In this document: piece by piece, positions 23,290 to 30,736 of the stretch | How positions within the stretch are numbered: position 1 is the first letter of the stretch | Layout of the letters: every line of letters begins with the position of its first letter | Translations under genes and position numbers: made by a program | Notes under the pieces: model-generated | The model's database searches: none | What the model saw: only the letters and a program-made list of their open reading frames with translations | What the model was told of the DNA's origin: nothing | Assembly (NCBI GenBank): GCA_963798075.1 | Contig: CAWCRU010000002.1 | Coordinates: forward strand, 1-64,000 | Direction of reading: 5' to 3' | Length of the DNA: 64,000 nucleotides | Origin: DATAOG01 sp963798075 | Lineage (GTDB): Bacteria > Pseudomonadota > Alphaproteobacteria > Geminicoccales > Geminicoccaceae

Positions 23290-25300
23290 GTGCCCTCCTT
23301 GCGCGCAGCCATGGCCTGCGCAAAGGCGATCAGGACCTGGTCGGCCGCGACCGTGGCGCCCGGCTGCGATGCGGATCTCCTCGACCACGGCGTCGCGCTC
23401 GGCGCGCAGCACGTTTTCCATCTTCATCGCCTCGAGGACGGCCAGCTCCTGGCCGGCCTTGACCGGGTCGCCCTTGGCGACCGCGACGGAGACGATCAGG
23501 CCCGGCATCGGCGAGAGCAGGAATTTGGAGGTGTCGGGCGGCACTTTCGGCGGCACCCGGGCCGCGAACTCGGCGGCCTCGCGGGTCCGGACCAGCGCCT
23601 GGAGCTCGACCCCGCCGTGGCTGAGCCGGAAGCCCTCGGGGACCGGGTCGACCTGGATCACGGCGGTGCGGCCCGCGATGGTCGCGCGCGCGAGCGGCAG
23701 GCCCGGGCGCCAGTCGAGCAGCAGCTCGTGGCGGGCGTCGCCGACCTCGACGAGGAACGTAGGCGGCTCCAGCTGCGCTTGGACGTCGATGTTCTCGTCG
23801 CCGAGCCGAACCACCCAGTCGGGGCGCAGCGGCGGCCGCCAGCCCGGCAGCCGGCCCGAGATCTGAGCCTCGCGCTGGGCCTGGATCAGGCGCAGCGCGA
23901 CGGCCACGGCGGCGAGCCCGGTCCGCATCGCGGCGGTCGGCGCGACGCCCTCGAAGCGCTCCCCGAACTCGGCGGCGATGAAATCGGTCGAGAGCTCGCC
24001 CGCGCGGAACCGGGGATGGTTGAGGAGGGCGGTCAGGAAGGCCGTGTTGTGGTTGACGCCCCGGATGTAGAAGGCATCGAGGGCCCCGCTCAGGCGCTGG
24101 CTGGCCTCGGCGCGATCGGCGCCATGGGCGCAGAGCTTGGCGATCATCGGGTCGTAGTAGAGCGTGACCTCGCTGCCCTCGACGACCCCGGCATCGACCC
24201 GGATGCCCTCGCCCTCGGGCTCGAGGTAGCGCCTGAGGCGGCCGGTCGAGGGCAGGAAACCGCGCGCCGGATCCTCGGCGTAGACCCGGGCCTCGATCGC
24301 CCAGCCGTCGAGGCGGACGATCGTCCTGGGCGAGGGCGAGCGGCTCGCCGGCCGCGATCTTGAGCATCTGCTCGACCAGATCGAGACCGGTCACGAGCTC
24401 GGTCACCGGGTGCTCGACCTGGAGGCGGGTGTTCATCTCGAGGAAGTAGAAGTTGCGCCTGGCATCGACGATGAACTCGACCGTGCCGGCCGAGTGGTAG
24501 CCCGCCGCCCGCGCCAGCGCCACCGCCTGCTCCCCCATGGCGCGCCGCGTCGCGGCATCGAGGAACGGGCTCGGCGCCTCCTCGATGACCTTCTGGTGGC
24601 GGCGCTGGATCGAGCATTCGCGCTCGCCGAGATAGAGCGTGTTGCCCTGCCGGTCGGCCAGCACCTGGATCTCGATGTGGCGCGGCTCGCGGATGAATTT
24701 TTCGAGGAACACGCGGTCGTCGCCGAAGGACGAGCGCGCCTCGCTCCGGGCCCGCACCAGCGCTTCGCGCAGGTCGGGCTCGTCGAGGGCCACGCGCATG
24801 CCCTTGCCGCCGCCGCCGGCCGCCGCCTTGACCATGACCGGATAGCCGATCGCGGCGGCGACCTTGGCCGCGAGCTTGGGGTCGCGGACCGCCTCGGGGT
24901 GGCCGGGCACGATGCTGACCCCGGCCGCGGCCGCGAGCCGCTTGGCCTCGAGCTTGTCGCCCATCAGGCGGATGGCGCTGGCGGGCGGGCCGATGAAGAC
25001 GATGCCGGCGGCCGCGAGCGCCTCGGCAAAGGCCGGGTTCTCGGACAAAAAGCCGTAGCCGGGGTGGACCGCCTGGGCGCCGGTCCGGCGCGCCGCCTCG
25101 ACGATCTTCTCGATCCGCAGGTAGCTCTCGGCGGCCGCCGGCGGGCCGATCAGGACCGCCTCGTCCGCCATCCGGACGTGCGGCGCGTCGGCATCGGCCT
25201 CGGAATGGACCGCGACGGTCGCGATGCCGAGCCGCCGGCAGGTCCGGATCACCCGACAGGCGATCTCGCCGCGGTTGGCGATCAGGATCTTTTCGAACAT
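23286..25300 (-). CDS. pccA: Propionyl-CoA carboxylase alpha subunit (biotin carboxylase plus BCCP), two frameshifts
   Basis: About 670 residues once repaired. The N-terminal biotin carboxylase starts MFEKILIANRGEIACRVIRT. The ATP-grasp loop is KAAAGGGGKGMRVA, with ECSIQRRHQKVIEEAPSP and EMNTRLQVEHPVTE following. The C-terminal biotinyl domain carries EAMKMEN, typical of propionyl-CoA (or related acyl-CoA) carboxylase rather than AccB. It works with PccB to make methylmalonyl-CoA. Two single extra bases break the frame, a G at 24319 and a G at 23366; removing them restores the known C-terminus IEPGATVAADQVLIAFAQAM. The ATG sits four bases after the vapC stop, and the gene shares ATGA with gfa. 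Confidence 0.9.
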
Positions 25301-25304
25301 GCGG

Positions 25305-25739
25305 TCAGCCCGGCCCGGCAGCCGCCGCGGGCGGCTCGAAGGGGTTGAGAATGGCGGCCCCCGTCTGGGCGAAGTCGCGCACATTGCGGGTCACGATGGT
25401 CATTTGGCGCACGAGCGCGGTCGCCGCGATCAGCCCGTCGATGGCCGGCCGTGTGCGCCGCGCGTTCAGTCGCCCCCATTCCTCCGCGGTCCGCCGGTCG
25501 ATGCCGATGATCCGATCGGCAAACAGATCGATCAGCAGGACGAGATGGCGCTCGAAGGCCATCGCGCGCACAGCCTCGCGATGACGCAGCCGCTCGACAC
25601 CGGTCCGGATCTCGCCGATCACCAGGGCGCTGGTGCAGAGCTCCTCCGGCGGCATGGCGTCGTACCACAGCCTCACGTTCTGATCGCTCTGCTCGCCCCG
25701 GCTGATTTCCGATATCACGTCGGTGTCGAGCAGATACAT
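25305..25739 (-). CDS. vapC: PIN-domain toxin (VapC/FitB family), copy 1 of pcc locus
   Basis: A 144-residue PIN protein. MYLLDTDVISEISRG, ALVIGEIRTGVERLR, AIDGLIAATALV and IVTRNVRDF carry the catalytic acids in standard order, and the end LNPFEPP is shared with the second copy at 29663-30080. The start overlaps the antitoxin stop by one base (TGATG). The stop lies only four bases before the pccA ATG, so toxin and carboxylase are probably translated from one message. Confidence 0.92.
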   Translation of the reverse strand: MYLLDTDVISEISRGEQSDQNVRLWYDAMPPEELCTSALVIGEIRTGVERLRHREAVRAMAFERHLVLLIDLFADRIIGIDRRTAEEWGRLNARRTRPAIDGLIAATALVRQMTIVTRNVRDFAQTGAAILNPFEPPAAAAGPG

Positions 25740-25978
25740 CAGAGGTCGACGTCGCGTGGAGGGCTCTGATCGCGTTCGATCTCGAGCTCATGCCAGGGCG
25801 CCGAGCGCAACAGATCCTTGAGGCTGATCTGCCGCTTCTTCATCAGCTCGAACTGCTCGGCCGACAGGACGACGACCGCGGGCTGGCCGCGGCGGGTGAC
25901 GGTCTGGGGGCCGTCATCGATCGCCTTCTGCACGAGCTCGCTGAACTTGGCCTTGGCTTCCTGCAGCTGCCATTCCAT
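25739..25978 (-). CDS. Phd/YefM-type antitoxin, copy 1, in frame with the efflux pump
   Basis: A 79-residue antitoxin: MEWQLQEAKAKFSELVQKA, then DDGPQTVTRRGQPAVVVLSA, a Phd fold with the toxin-binding tail DLLRSAPWHELEIERD. An internal ATG at 25978 has GGAG eight bases upstream and a palindrome 17-33 bases upstream, so it can be made on its own. The upstream MFS reading frame continues into it without a stop, so a pump-antitoxin fusion is also encoded. Two close paralogues lie at 30080-30319 and 30464-30703. Confidence 0.9.
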   Translation of the reverse strand: MEWQLQEAKAKFSELVQKAIDDGPQTVTRRGQPAVVVLSAEQFELMKKRQISLKDLLRSAPWHELEIERDQSPPRDVDL

Positions 25979-27706
25979 CGGCACCGCTCCGTTACTGACC
26001 AGATTGGTCAGAGGATAGGGCGCCCCGGCAGCTGCGTCCAGCCTCTCGCGAAAGCGCCTCAATGGCCGGCCGGCGGCGGGATGCGAGGGCTTGCGTACGA
26101 GCGGCATGAACACGAGCGTCAGGAGAAAGGCCGCCGCCATCCCGAGCAGCGCGTCGTTGAAGGTGAGCACGGTCGCCTCGCGCATGACGAGGTTGCCCAG
26201 CATGCGGACCGCCGCGTGCTGCGGGTCGCCCGGCAGCACGGTGCCGAGCATGCTCGTGAGGTGCTCGAGCCGGGCCTGCACCACCGGCCGGGCGAGGTTG
26301 ATCTGCTCGCCGAGCCGGGCCCAATGCAGATTGAGGCGGTCGATCAGGACCGTGTTCAGCGCCGCAAGGCCGATGGCGCCACCGAGGTTGCGCATCAGGT
26401 TGTAGAGCCCGCTCGCGTTGTTGAGCTTTTCGGGCGGCAGGGTGCCGAGCGCCAGCGTGTTGATCGGGATGAAGCAGAACATGAGCGCAAAGCCGCGCAC
26501 CGCCTGCGGCAGGAACAGCTCGAAAAAGCCGCTCTCGGCGGTAAGGAAGCTGTTGAGCCAGAGGCCGAGCGCGAACAGCGACAGGCCGAAGACCAGCATG
26601 AGCCGCAGATCGAGCTTCCTGGACAGGGCGCCCGCGACCGGGGCCGAGAGGAACTGGGCGCTGCCGGTCACGATCATGATCAGGCCGATCTGCAGGCTGT
26701 TGAGGCCGCGCACCCGGGCCAGGAACAGGGGCAAGAGGTAGACCGAGCCGTAGAGGCCGACCCCGATGATGAAGCTGTAGAGGCAGCCCAGCGCGAAGTT
26801 GCGATCGGCAAACGCGCGCAGATCGACGATCGGGCGGCCATAGCTCAGGACGCGCCAGAAGAAGAGGGCCGCAGCCGCCAGGCTGACCACGGCCAGCGTC
26901 GCAATCGAATTGTCCTGGAACCAGTCGTTGCGCGGGCCCTCCTCGAGCACATATTCGAGGCTGCCAAGGAACAGCGCCATGCTGAGCAGGCCGGTGAGAT
27001 CAAAGCCCTTGAGCAGGCTCCTGTCGGGCCGGTCGACGTCGATCAGGGCCCAGACGCCCAGCGCGACCAGGATCCCGGGCGGGACGTTGATCAGGAACAG
27101 CCAGTGCCAGGAGGCGGCCTCGGTGACGTAGCCGCCAAGGGTCGGTCCCAGCGTCGGCGCCATGGTCGCGACCAGCCCGATCATCACCGAGACCGCGGCC
27201 CGGCGCTCGGGCGGGAAGACCTTGAAACTGGTCGCGAACACGGTCGGGATCATGGCGCCGCCGAGGAAGCCCTGGAGGCAGCGGAACAGGATCATCGAGC
27301 CGATGCTCGAGGCCATGGCGCAGGCGACGCTCATGACCGTGAAGCCGGTCGCCGAGAGCACGAACAGGACCCGCGTCGAGAGCAGCCGGGCAAGGAAGCC
27401 CGAGAGCGGGATCATGACGACCTCGGCGATCAGGTAGGAGGTCTGGACCCAGCTGATCTCGTCGGCGCTGGCCGACAGCCCGGCCTGGATCTCCGAGAGC
27501 GAGCTCGAGACGATCTGGATGTCGAGGATCGCCATGAACATGCCGCCGATCATGATCAGGAAGCCCAGCCAGTCGCGCAGGGTCGGCGCCTGCCGCGCGG
27601 CCGCCGGAGCTGGCGGCGGATGCGCGGGCGGGGCCGGCTCTGCGTCCGGCTCGACGTCCAGCTCTGCGTCCGGATGGGGCCGGTCGTAGCGGAGCGCCCG
27701 CGCCAT
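25979..27706 (-). CDS. emrB: DHA2-type drug efflux MFS transporter (EmrB-like), no own stop codon
   Basis: About 576 residues before the antitoxin start. After a Pro/Ala-rich cytoplasmic N-terminus come fourteen predicted membrane segments, beginning GFLIMIGGMFMAILDIQIVS. Characteristic DHA2 segments include DEISWVQTSYLIAEVVMIPL and FRCLQGFLGGAMIP (motif C region GLVATMAPTLGPTLGG). With EmrA it would export hydrophobic drugs across both membranes together with a TolC-like channel. It overlaps emrA by one base (TGATG). The frame has no stop: after LVRKPSHPAAGRPL it runs through RERLDAAAGAPYPLTNLVSN into the antitoxin at 25978. The end given here is the last base before that ATG. Confidence 0.92.
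25995..26011. promoter_or_regulatory. TA operator 1 inside the emrB frame
   Basis: CTGACCAGATTGGTCAG is a perfect inverted repeat with 7-bp arms and a 3-bp centre, 17-33 bases before the antitoxin ATG. ACTGACCAGAT is shared with the operator of the second module at 30333-30356. It lies within sequence that encodes the last residues of the pump frame. Confidence 0.65.
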
Positions 27707-28896
27707 CAGCGGTCTCCGAGCTCTCCGACCTGGGTCTCGGCGCGGGCGGCCCCGATCACGCCGCTGTCGGCGGCCGCGGTCTCGCCCGGGGTCCGGGTGT
27801 CGACCGAGGCGACGACCGAGAGACCGGGCCGCAGCAGGCCGGCAAGCGGGCTGTCGGCCGGGACGGCGATCCGCACCGGCACGCGCTGGACGATCTTGGT
27901 GAAGTTGCCGGTCGCGTTCTCGGGCGGCAGCAGGCTGAACTCGGAGCCGGTCGCGGGCGCGAAGCTCTCGACCCGGCCCGTGAGGCGGCTGTCGGGCAAG
28001 GCGTCGACCTCGAGCTCGACCGGCTGGCCCGGCCGCATGCGGTCGAGCTGGGTCTCCTTGAAGTTGGCGACCACGTAGACCTGCGGCAACGGCACCAGCG
28101 CCATCAGCTGGTCGCCGGGCCGCACGAGCTCGCCGACGCGCACGCCCTTGTTACCGATGACGCCCGCTTCCGGGGCCCGGATCACGGTCCGCTCGAGGTC
28201 GGTTTTGGCCAGCTCGAGGCTCGCCTCCGCTTGGCGGCGCAGGGCCTGGGCCTTGGTCCGCTCGGCCTCGAGCACGGCGCTCTGATTGCGGGCGGAAGCC
28301 AGCGCCGCCTGCATCTCGGCAAGGGTCGCCTCGGCCTTCTTGAGGTCCGCGGTCGCGGTCTGCAAGCGCTGCTCGCTCGCGAAGTCGTCGCGCGCGAGGC
28401 GCTGATAGCGGTCGTGATCCTGGCGGGCGAGCGTGAGATCGGCATCAGCGCGCGGCACCGCGGCCGCCGCCTGATCGATCAGCGAGCGCTGGAGCGTGAT
28501 CTGGCCGGCCATGCTCTGGACGGCTGCCGCCTTGGCGGCGAGGTCGGCCTCGGCGGCGGCGACCCGCGCCTTGAAATCGCGATCGTCAATCGTCAGGAGG
28601 ACATCGCCCGCCCTGACCGCCTGATTGTCGACCACCCGCACGGCGCGCACGTAGCCCTCGATCTCCGGGCTGATCACCGCGGTGTCGCTGTGGACGTAGG
28701 CGTCGTCGGTGGTCTCGATGAAGCGGCCGACGGTCCACCAGTACCAGCCGCCGCCGGCGGCGCCGATCAGCACCAGCGCCGCGACCACGGGCAGGATCCG
28801 TTCGCGCAGGCGAGCCCGCCGGTTCGGCGCGGCCGGGGCCGCCGCGGGCTCGGGCTCGCCGCTCTTCGGATCCGAGAGCTCGTGGGTCTCACCCAT
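27706..28896 (-). CDS. emrA: HlyD-family membrane fusion protein (EmrA-like)
   Basis: A 396-residue periplasmic adaptor. One membrane segment (ILPVVAALVLIGAAGGGWYW, about residues 33-52) is followed by GRFIETTDDAYVHSDTAVIS, the conserved start of EmrA proteins. A lipoyl half-motif, a long coiled coil of about 110 residues rich in Ala/Glu/Arg, the second lipoyl half (TVIRAPEAGVIGNKGVRVGE) and a beta-barrel come next. It links EmrB to an outer-membrane channel. It is first in the emrAB operon and faces tetR, with a palindrome just upstream of its start. Confidence 0.94.
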   Translation of the reverse strand: MGETHELSDPKSGEPEPAAAPAAPNRRARLRERILPVVAALVLIGAAGGGWYWWTVGRFIETTDDAYVHSDTAVISPEIEGYVRAVRVVDNQAVRAGDVLLTIDDRDFKARVAAAEADLAAKAAAVQSMAGQITLQRSLIDQAAAAVPRADADLTLARQDHDRYQRLARDDFASEQRLQTATADLKKAEATLAEMQAALASARNQSAVLEAERTKAQALRRQAEASLELAKTDLERTVIRAPEAGVIGNKGVRVGELVRPGDQLMALVPLPQVYVVANFKETQLDRMRPGQPVELEVDALPDSRLTGRVESFAPATGSEFSLLPPENATGNFTKIVQRVPVRIAVPADSPLAGLLRPGLSVVASVDTRTPGETAAADSGVIGAARAETQVGELGDR

Positions 28897-28918
28897 CCTC
28901 GTGCCCTCCAGTTTCTGA

Positions 28919-28933
28919 ACTGAACCGTTCAGT
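28919..28933. promoter_or_regulatory. TetR operator, emrA-proximal copy
   Basis: ACTGAACCGTTCAGT is a perfect palindrome around a central C, 23 bases upstream of the emrA ATG. An identical 15-mer occurs at 28981-28995. The pair occupies the emrA/tetR divergent gap, as expected for a TetR autorepressor. Confidence 0.8.
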
Positions 28934-28977
28934 TTAGTCTTGCATCAAGATGGTGGCGTCGCCACATTTGTCAAGCT

Positions 28978-28998
28978 AAAACTGAACCGTTCAGTTTT
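28978..28998. promoter_or_regulatory. TetR operator, tetR-proximal copy
   Basis: The same 15-bp palindrome as at 28919-28933, here extended by three A on the left and three T on the right to a 21-bp near-perfect palindrome. Centre-to-centre distance between the copies is 62 bases, close to six helical turns, so two dimers would lie on the same DNA face. Confidence 0.8.
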
Positions 28999-29017
28999 CT
29001 GGAAGGTGACGAGCGGC

Positions 29018-29653
29018 ATGACCACCAGCGCGACGGCGCCCGCGGGCGCCCTCAGCCCCAAGGCCGAGCAGGTGCTGCAGGCGGCGAGCAGCGTGTTCCG
29101 GGAGCAGGGCTACGGCAGCGCCAGCATGGATGCGATCGCGCGCCAGGCGGGCGTCTCCAAGGCCACGCTCTATGCCCATTTCGCCGGCAAGGACGAGCTG
29201 TTCGCGGCGATCGTCGCGGCCGAATGCCGGAGCCACTCGCTGACCCTCGTGGTCCCCGACATCGACCGGCTCGAGGTGCGGGAGGCGCTGGGTGCAATCG
29301 GCCGCAACTTCCTCGAGCTGGTGCTCTCGGCCAAGGCGCGGGCGATCTATCGGATCGTGATGGCCGAGGCGCCGCGCTTCCCCGAGCTCGGCCGCGCGTT
29401 CTACGCCTCGGGACCGGCGGTCGTGCTGGCCCGGCTCGCCGACTACCTGGGCGCCGCCGATGCCCGCGGCGGGCTGCGGGTCGAGGACGCCGGCCTCGCC
29501 GCCGAGCAGTTCATCGGTATGCTGCTGGGCCCATTGCACATGCGCCACCTCCTGGGCCTCACGGCCGAGTTCGGCGACCGCGATCCTTCAGAGGTGGTCG
29601 ACGCGGCGGTCACGACCTTCCTTGCCGCCCACGCCCCGCGCGACCCGGCCTAG
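29018..29653 (+). CDS. TetR-family repressor of the efflux operon
   Basis: A 211-residue regulator. The N-terminal helix-turn-helix reads VLQAASSVFREQGYGSASMD, then AIARQAGVSKATLYAHFAGK and DELFAAIV, standard TetR. The C-terminal ligand domain (AVVLARLADYLG, FIGMLLGPLHMRHLLGL) resembles AcrR-type regulators. It should repress emrAB and itself until a substrate binds. ATG 29018 was chosen because an upstream ATG at 28940 would place an operator inside the coding region and adds residues unlike TetR N-termini. It converges with vapC copy 2. Confidence 0.92.
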   Translation: MTTSATAPAGALSPKAEQVLQAASSVFREQGYGSASMDAIARQAGVSKATLYAHFAGKDELFAAIVAAECRSHSLTLVVPDIDRLEVREALGAIGRNFLELVLSAKARAIYRIVMAEAPRFPELGRAFYASGPAVVLARLADYLGAADARGGLRVEDAGLAAEQFIGMLLGPLHMRHLLGLTAEFGDRDPSEVVDAAVTTFLAAHAPRDPA

Positions 29654-29662
29654 CCTCGCATC

Positions 29663-30080
29663 TCAGGTCACGGCGTCGAATGGGTTCAGAAAGCTGACGC
29701 CGGTTCGCTCAACGTCTTTGACGTTGCGCGTGACCAGAACCAGGCCGTGAACCTGGGCCGTCGCGGCCAGGAGACCGTCGACCACGGGGACGCGGAACCT
29801 TCCCTTCATCCATCCCCAGACCCGGGCAACCTCGTAGTCGATGGCCAGGATGCGCCGCTGGTGGCGCTCAATGACCTGTCTGAGCCAGCCGTCGAGATCG
29901 GCCGCCTTGCGGGGTTCGCGCTCTCTAATGCGCTCCGCATCCCGCGCGGATTTCGCCGAGGACGAGCACGCTCAGGTAAATCGTCCGCGTGTCGACCGTG
30001 GCGTACCGGTCACGAACTCTGGCATCACCGCTCTCCTTCTTGCGCAGCTCGGAGATGACATTGGTGTCCACGAGGTACAT
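29663..30080 (-). CDS. vapC: PIN-domain toxin (VapC family), copy 2, frameshifted
   Basis: The first frame gives MYLVDTNVISELRKKESGDA and LVLGEIRA, then hits a stop. Removing one C from CCC at 29941-29943 restores DAERIREREPRKAADLDGWL, VVDGLLAATAQVHGLVLVTR, NVKDVERTGVSFLNPFDAVT and a stop at 29663, giving 138 residues with all PIN acids. It is paralogous to the toxin at 25305-25739. As written the toxin would be truncated and dead while its antitoxin is intact. Homopolymer error or genuine inactivation are both possible. It overlaps the antitoxin by one base. Confidence 0.82.
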
Positions 30081-30319
30081 CAGAAGTCGATCTCGCGGCC
30101 ATAGTCGCGCGGCCGTTCGAGGTCGATGCCCTCGAGCGGGCACTCGAGCAGCAGGGCCTTGAGCGTCGGCGTCTGCTCCCGCAGCCGCTCGAACTCCTCG
30201 GCGGCCACGACCACGACCGCCGGTTTGCCGCGCCGCGTGACAGTCTGCGGCCCGTCCTCGATCGCGCGCTGAACCACCTCACTGAACTTCGCCTTGGCTT
30301 TCTGGAGCTGCCAATCCAT
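30080..30319 (-). CDS. Phd/YefM-type antitoxin, copy 2
   Basis: A 79-residue antitoxin reading MDWQLQKAKAKFSEVVQRA and EDGPQTVTRRGKPAVVVVAA, clearly paralogous to copy 1 and copy 3. The tail LKALLLECPLEGIDLERP differs, as expected if each binds its own toxin. The operator palindrome at 30333-30356 precedes it. Intact gene. Confidence 0.92.
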   Translation of the reverse strand: MDWQLQKAKAKFSEVVQRAIEDGPQTVTRRGKPAVVVVAAEEFERLREQTPTLKALLLECPLEGIDLERPRDYGREIDF

Positions 30320-30332
30320 TGCATGTATCCAC

Positions 30333-30356
30333 CAACTGACCAGATCTAGTCAGTTG
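30333..30356. promoter_or_regulatory. TA operator 2
   Basis: CAACTGAC (30333-30340) and GTCAGTTG (30349-30356) are perfect 8-bp inverted arms around CAGATCTA. It lies 14-37 bases before the antitoxin ATG, the same place as operator 1, and shares ACTGACCAGAT with it. Confidence 0.65.
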
Positions 30357-30463
30357 AGCCTTTGATCGCGCCATGTCAAGGTTCAGCGGGCTCCTCGATC
30401 TCAGTGCGGACGCAGAAACGAGTTCGGGCAGCTACGGCGAGGCCCGCAAGCCCGGCTGGACGC

Positions 30464-30703
30464 TCACCAATCGATCTCACGCTCCTGCATCGCCCGTGAC
30501 GGCAATTCGAGCTCGCCCTCAGGTCCAGACATCAGGACCTCCTTCAGGCTGGGCTTTCTCAGCTTCAGCTTCTGATATTCAGAGAGCGAAAGTACGACGA
30601 CGACCTCCCGGCCACGCCGCGTCACCGTCTGCGGCCCGTCGTCGAGCGCCTTGCGCACGAGCTGGCTGAACTTCGCCTTCGCCTCCCGAAGTTGCCAGGC
30701 CAT
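30464..30703 (-). CDS. Orphan Phd/YefM-type antitoxin, copy 3, after pccB
   Basis: A 79-residue paralogue: MAWQLREAKAKFSQLVRKA, DDGPQTVTRRGREVVVVLSL, tail LKEVLMSGPEGELELPSR. ATG 30703 follows GGGAGG. No PIN gene follows: the 100 bases downstream contain stops in all minus-strand frames and no toxin motif. It starts 33 bases after the pccB stop with no palindromic operator, so it would be expressed from the pccB promoter. This is either a remnant of a third module or an antitoxin kept to neutralise the related toxins. Confidence 0.88.
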   Translation of the reverse strand: MAWQLREAKAKFSQLVRKALDDGPQTVTRRGREVVVVLSLSEYQKLKLRKPSLKEVLMSGPEGELELPSRAMQEREIDW

Positions 30704-30736
30704 TGTACCTCCCATTCGACCCGACGAGCGCAAGGC

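Noticed and set aside
25790..28078. 762-codon plus-strand frame opposite the efflux operon
   Set aside because: Gln/His/Asp/Arg-rich antisense noise with no recognisable fold; emrA and emrB on the other strand are certain.
28940..29017. Upstream ATG start for the TetR gene
   Set aside because: It would translate through an operator palindrome and add residues unlike TetR N-termini; ATG 29018 has a GGAAGG site and fits the family.
30361..30463. Remnant PIN toxin after the third antitoxin
   Set aside because: All minus-strand frames are interrupted and no PIN motif is visible, so I annotate the antitoxin as an orphan.
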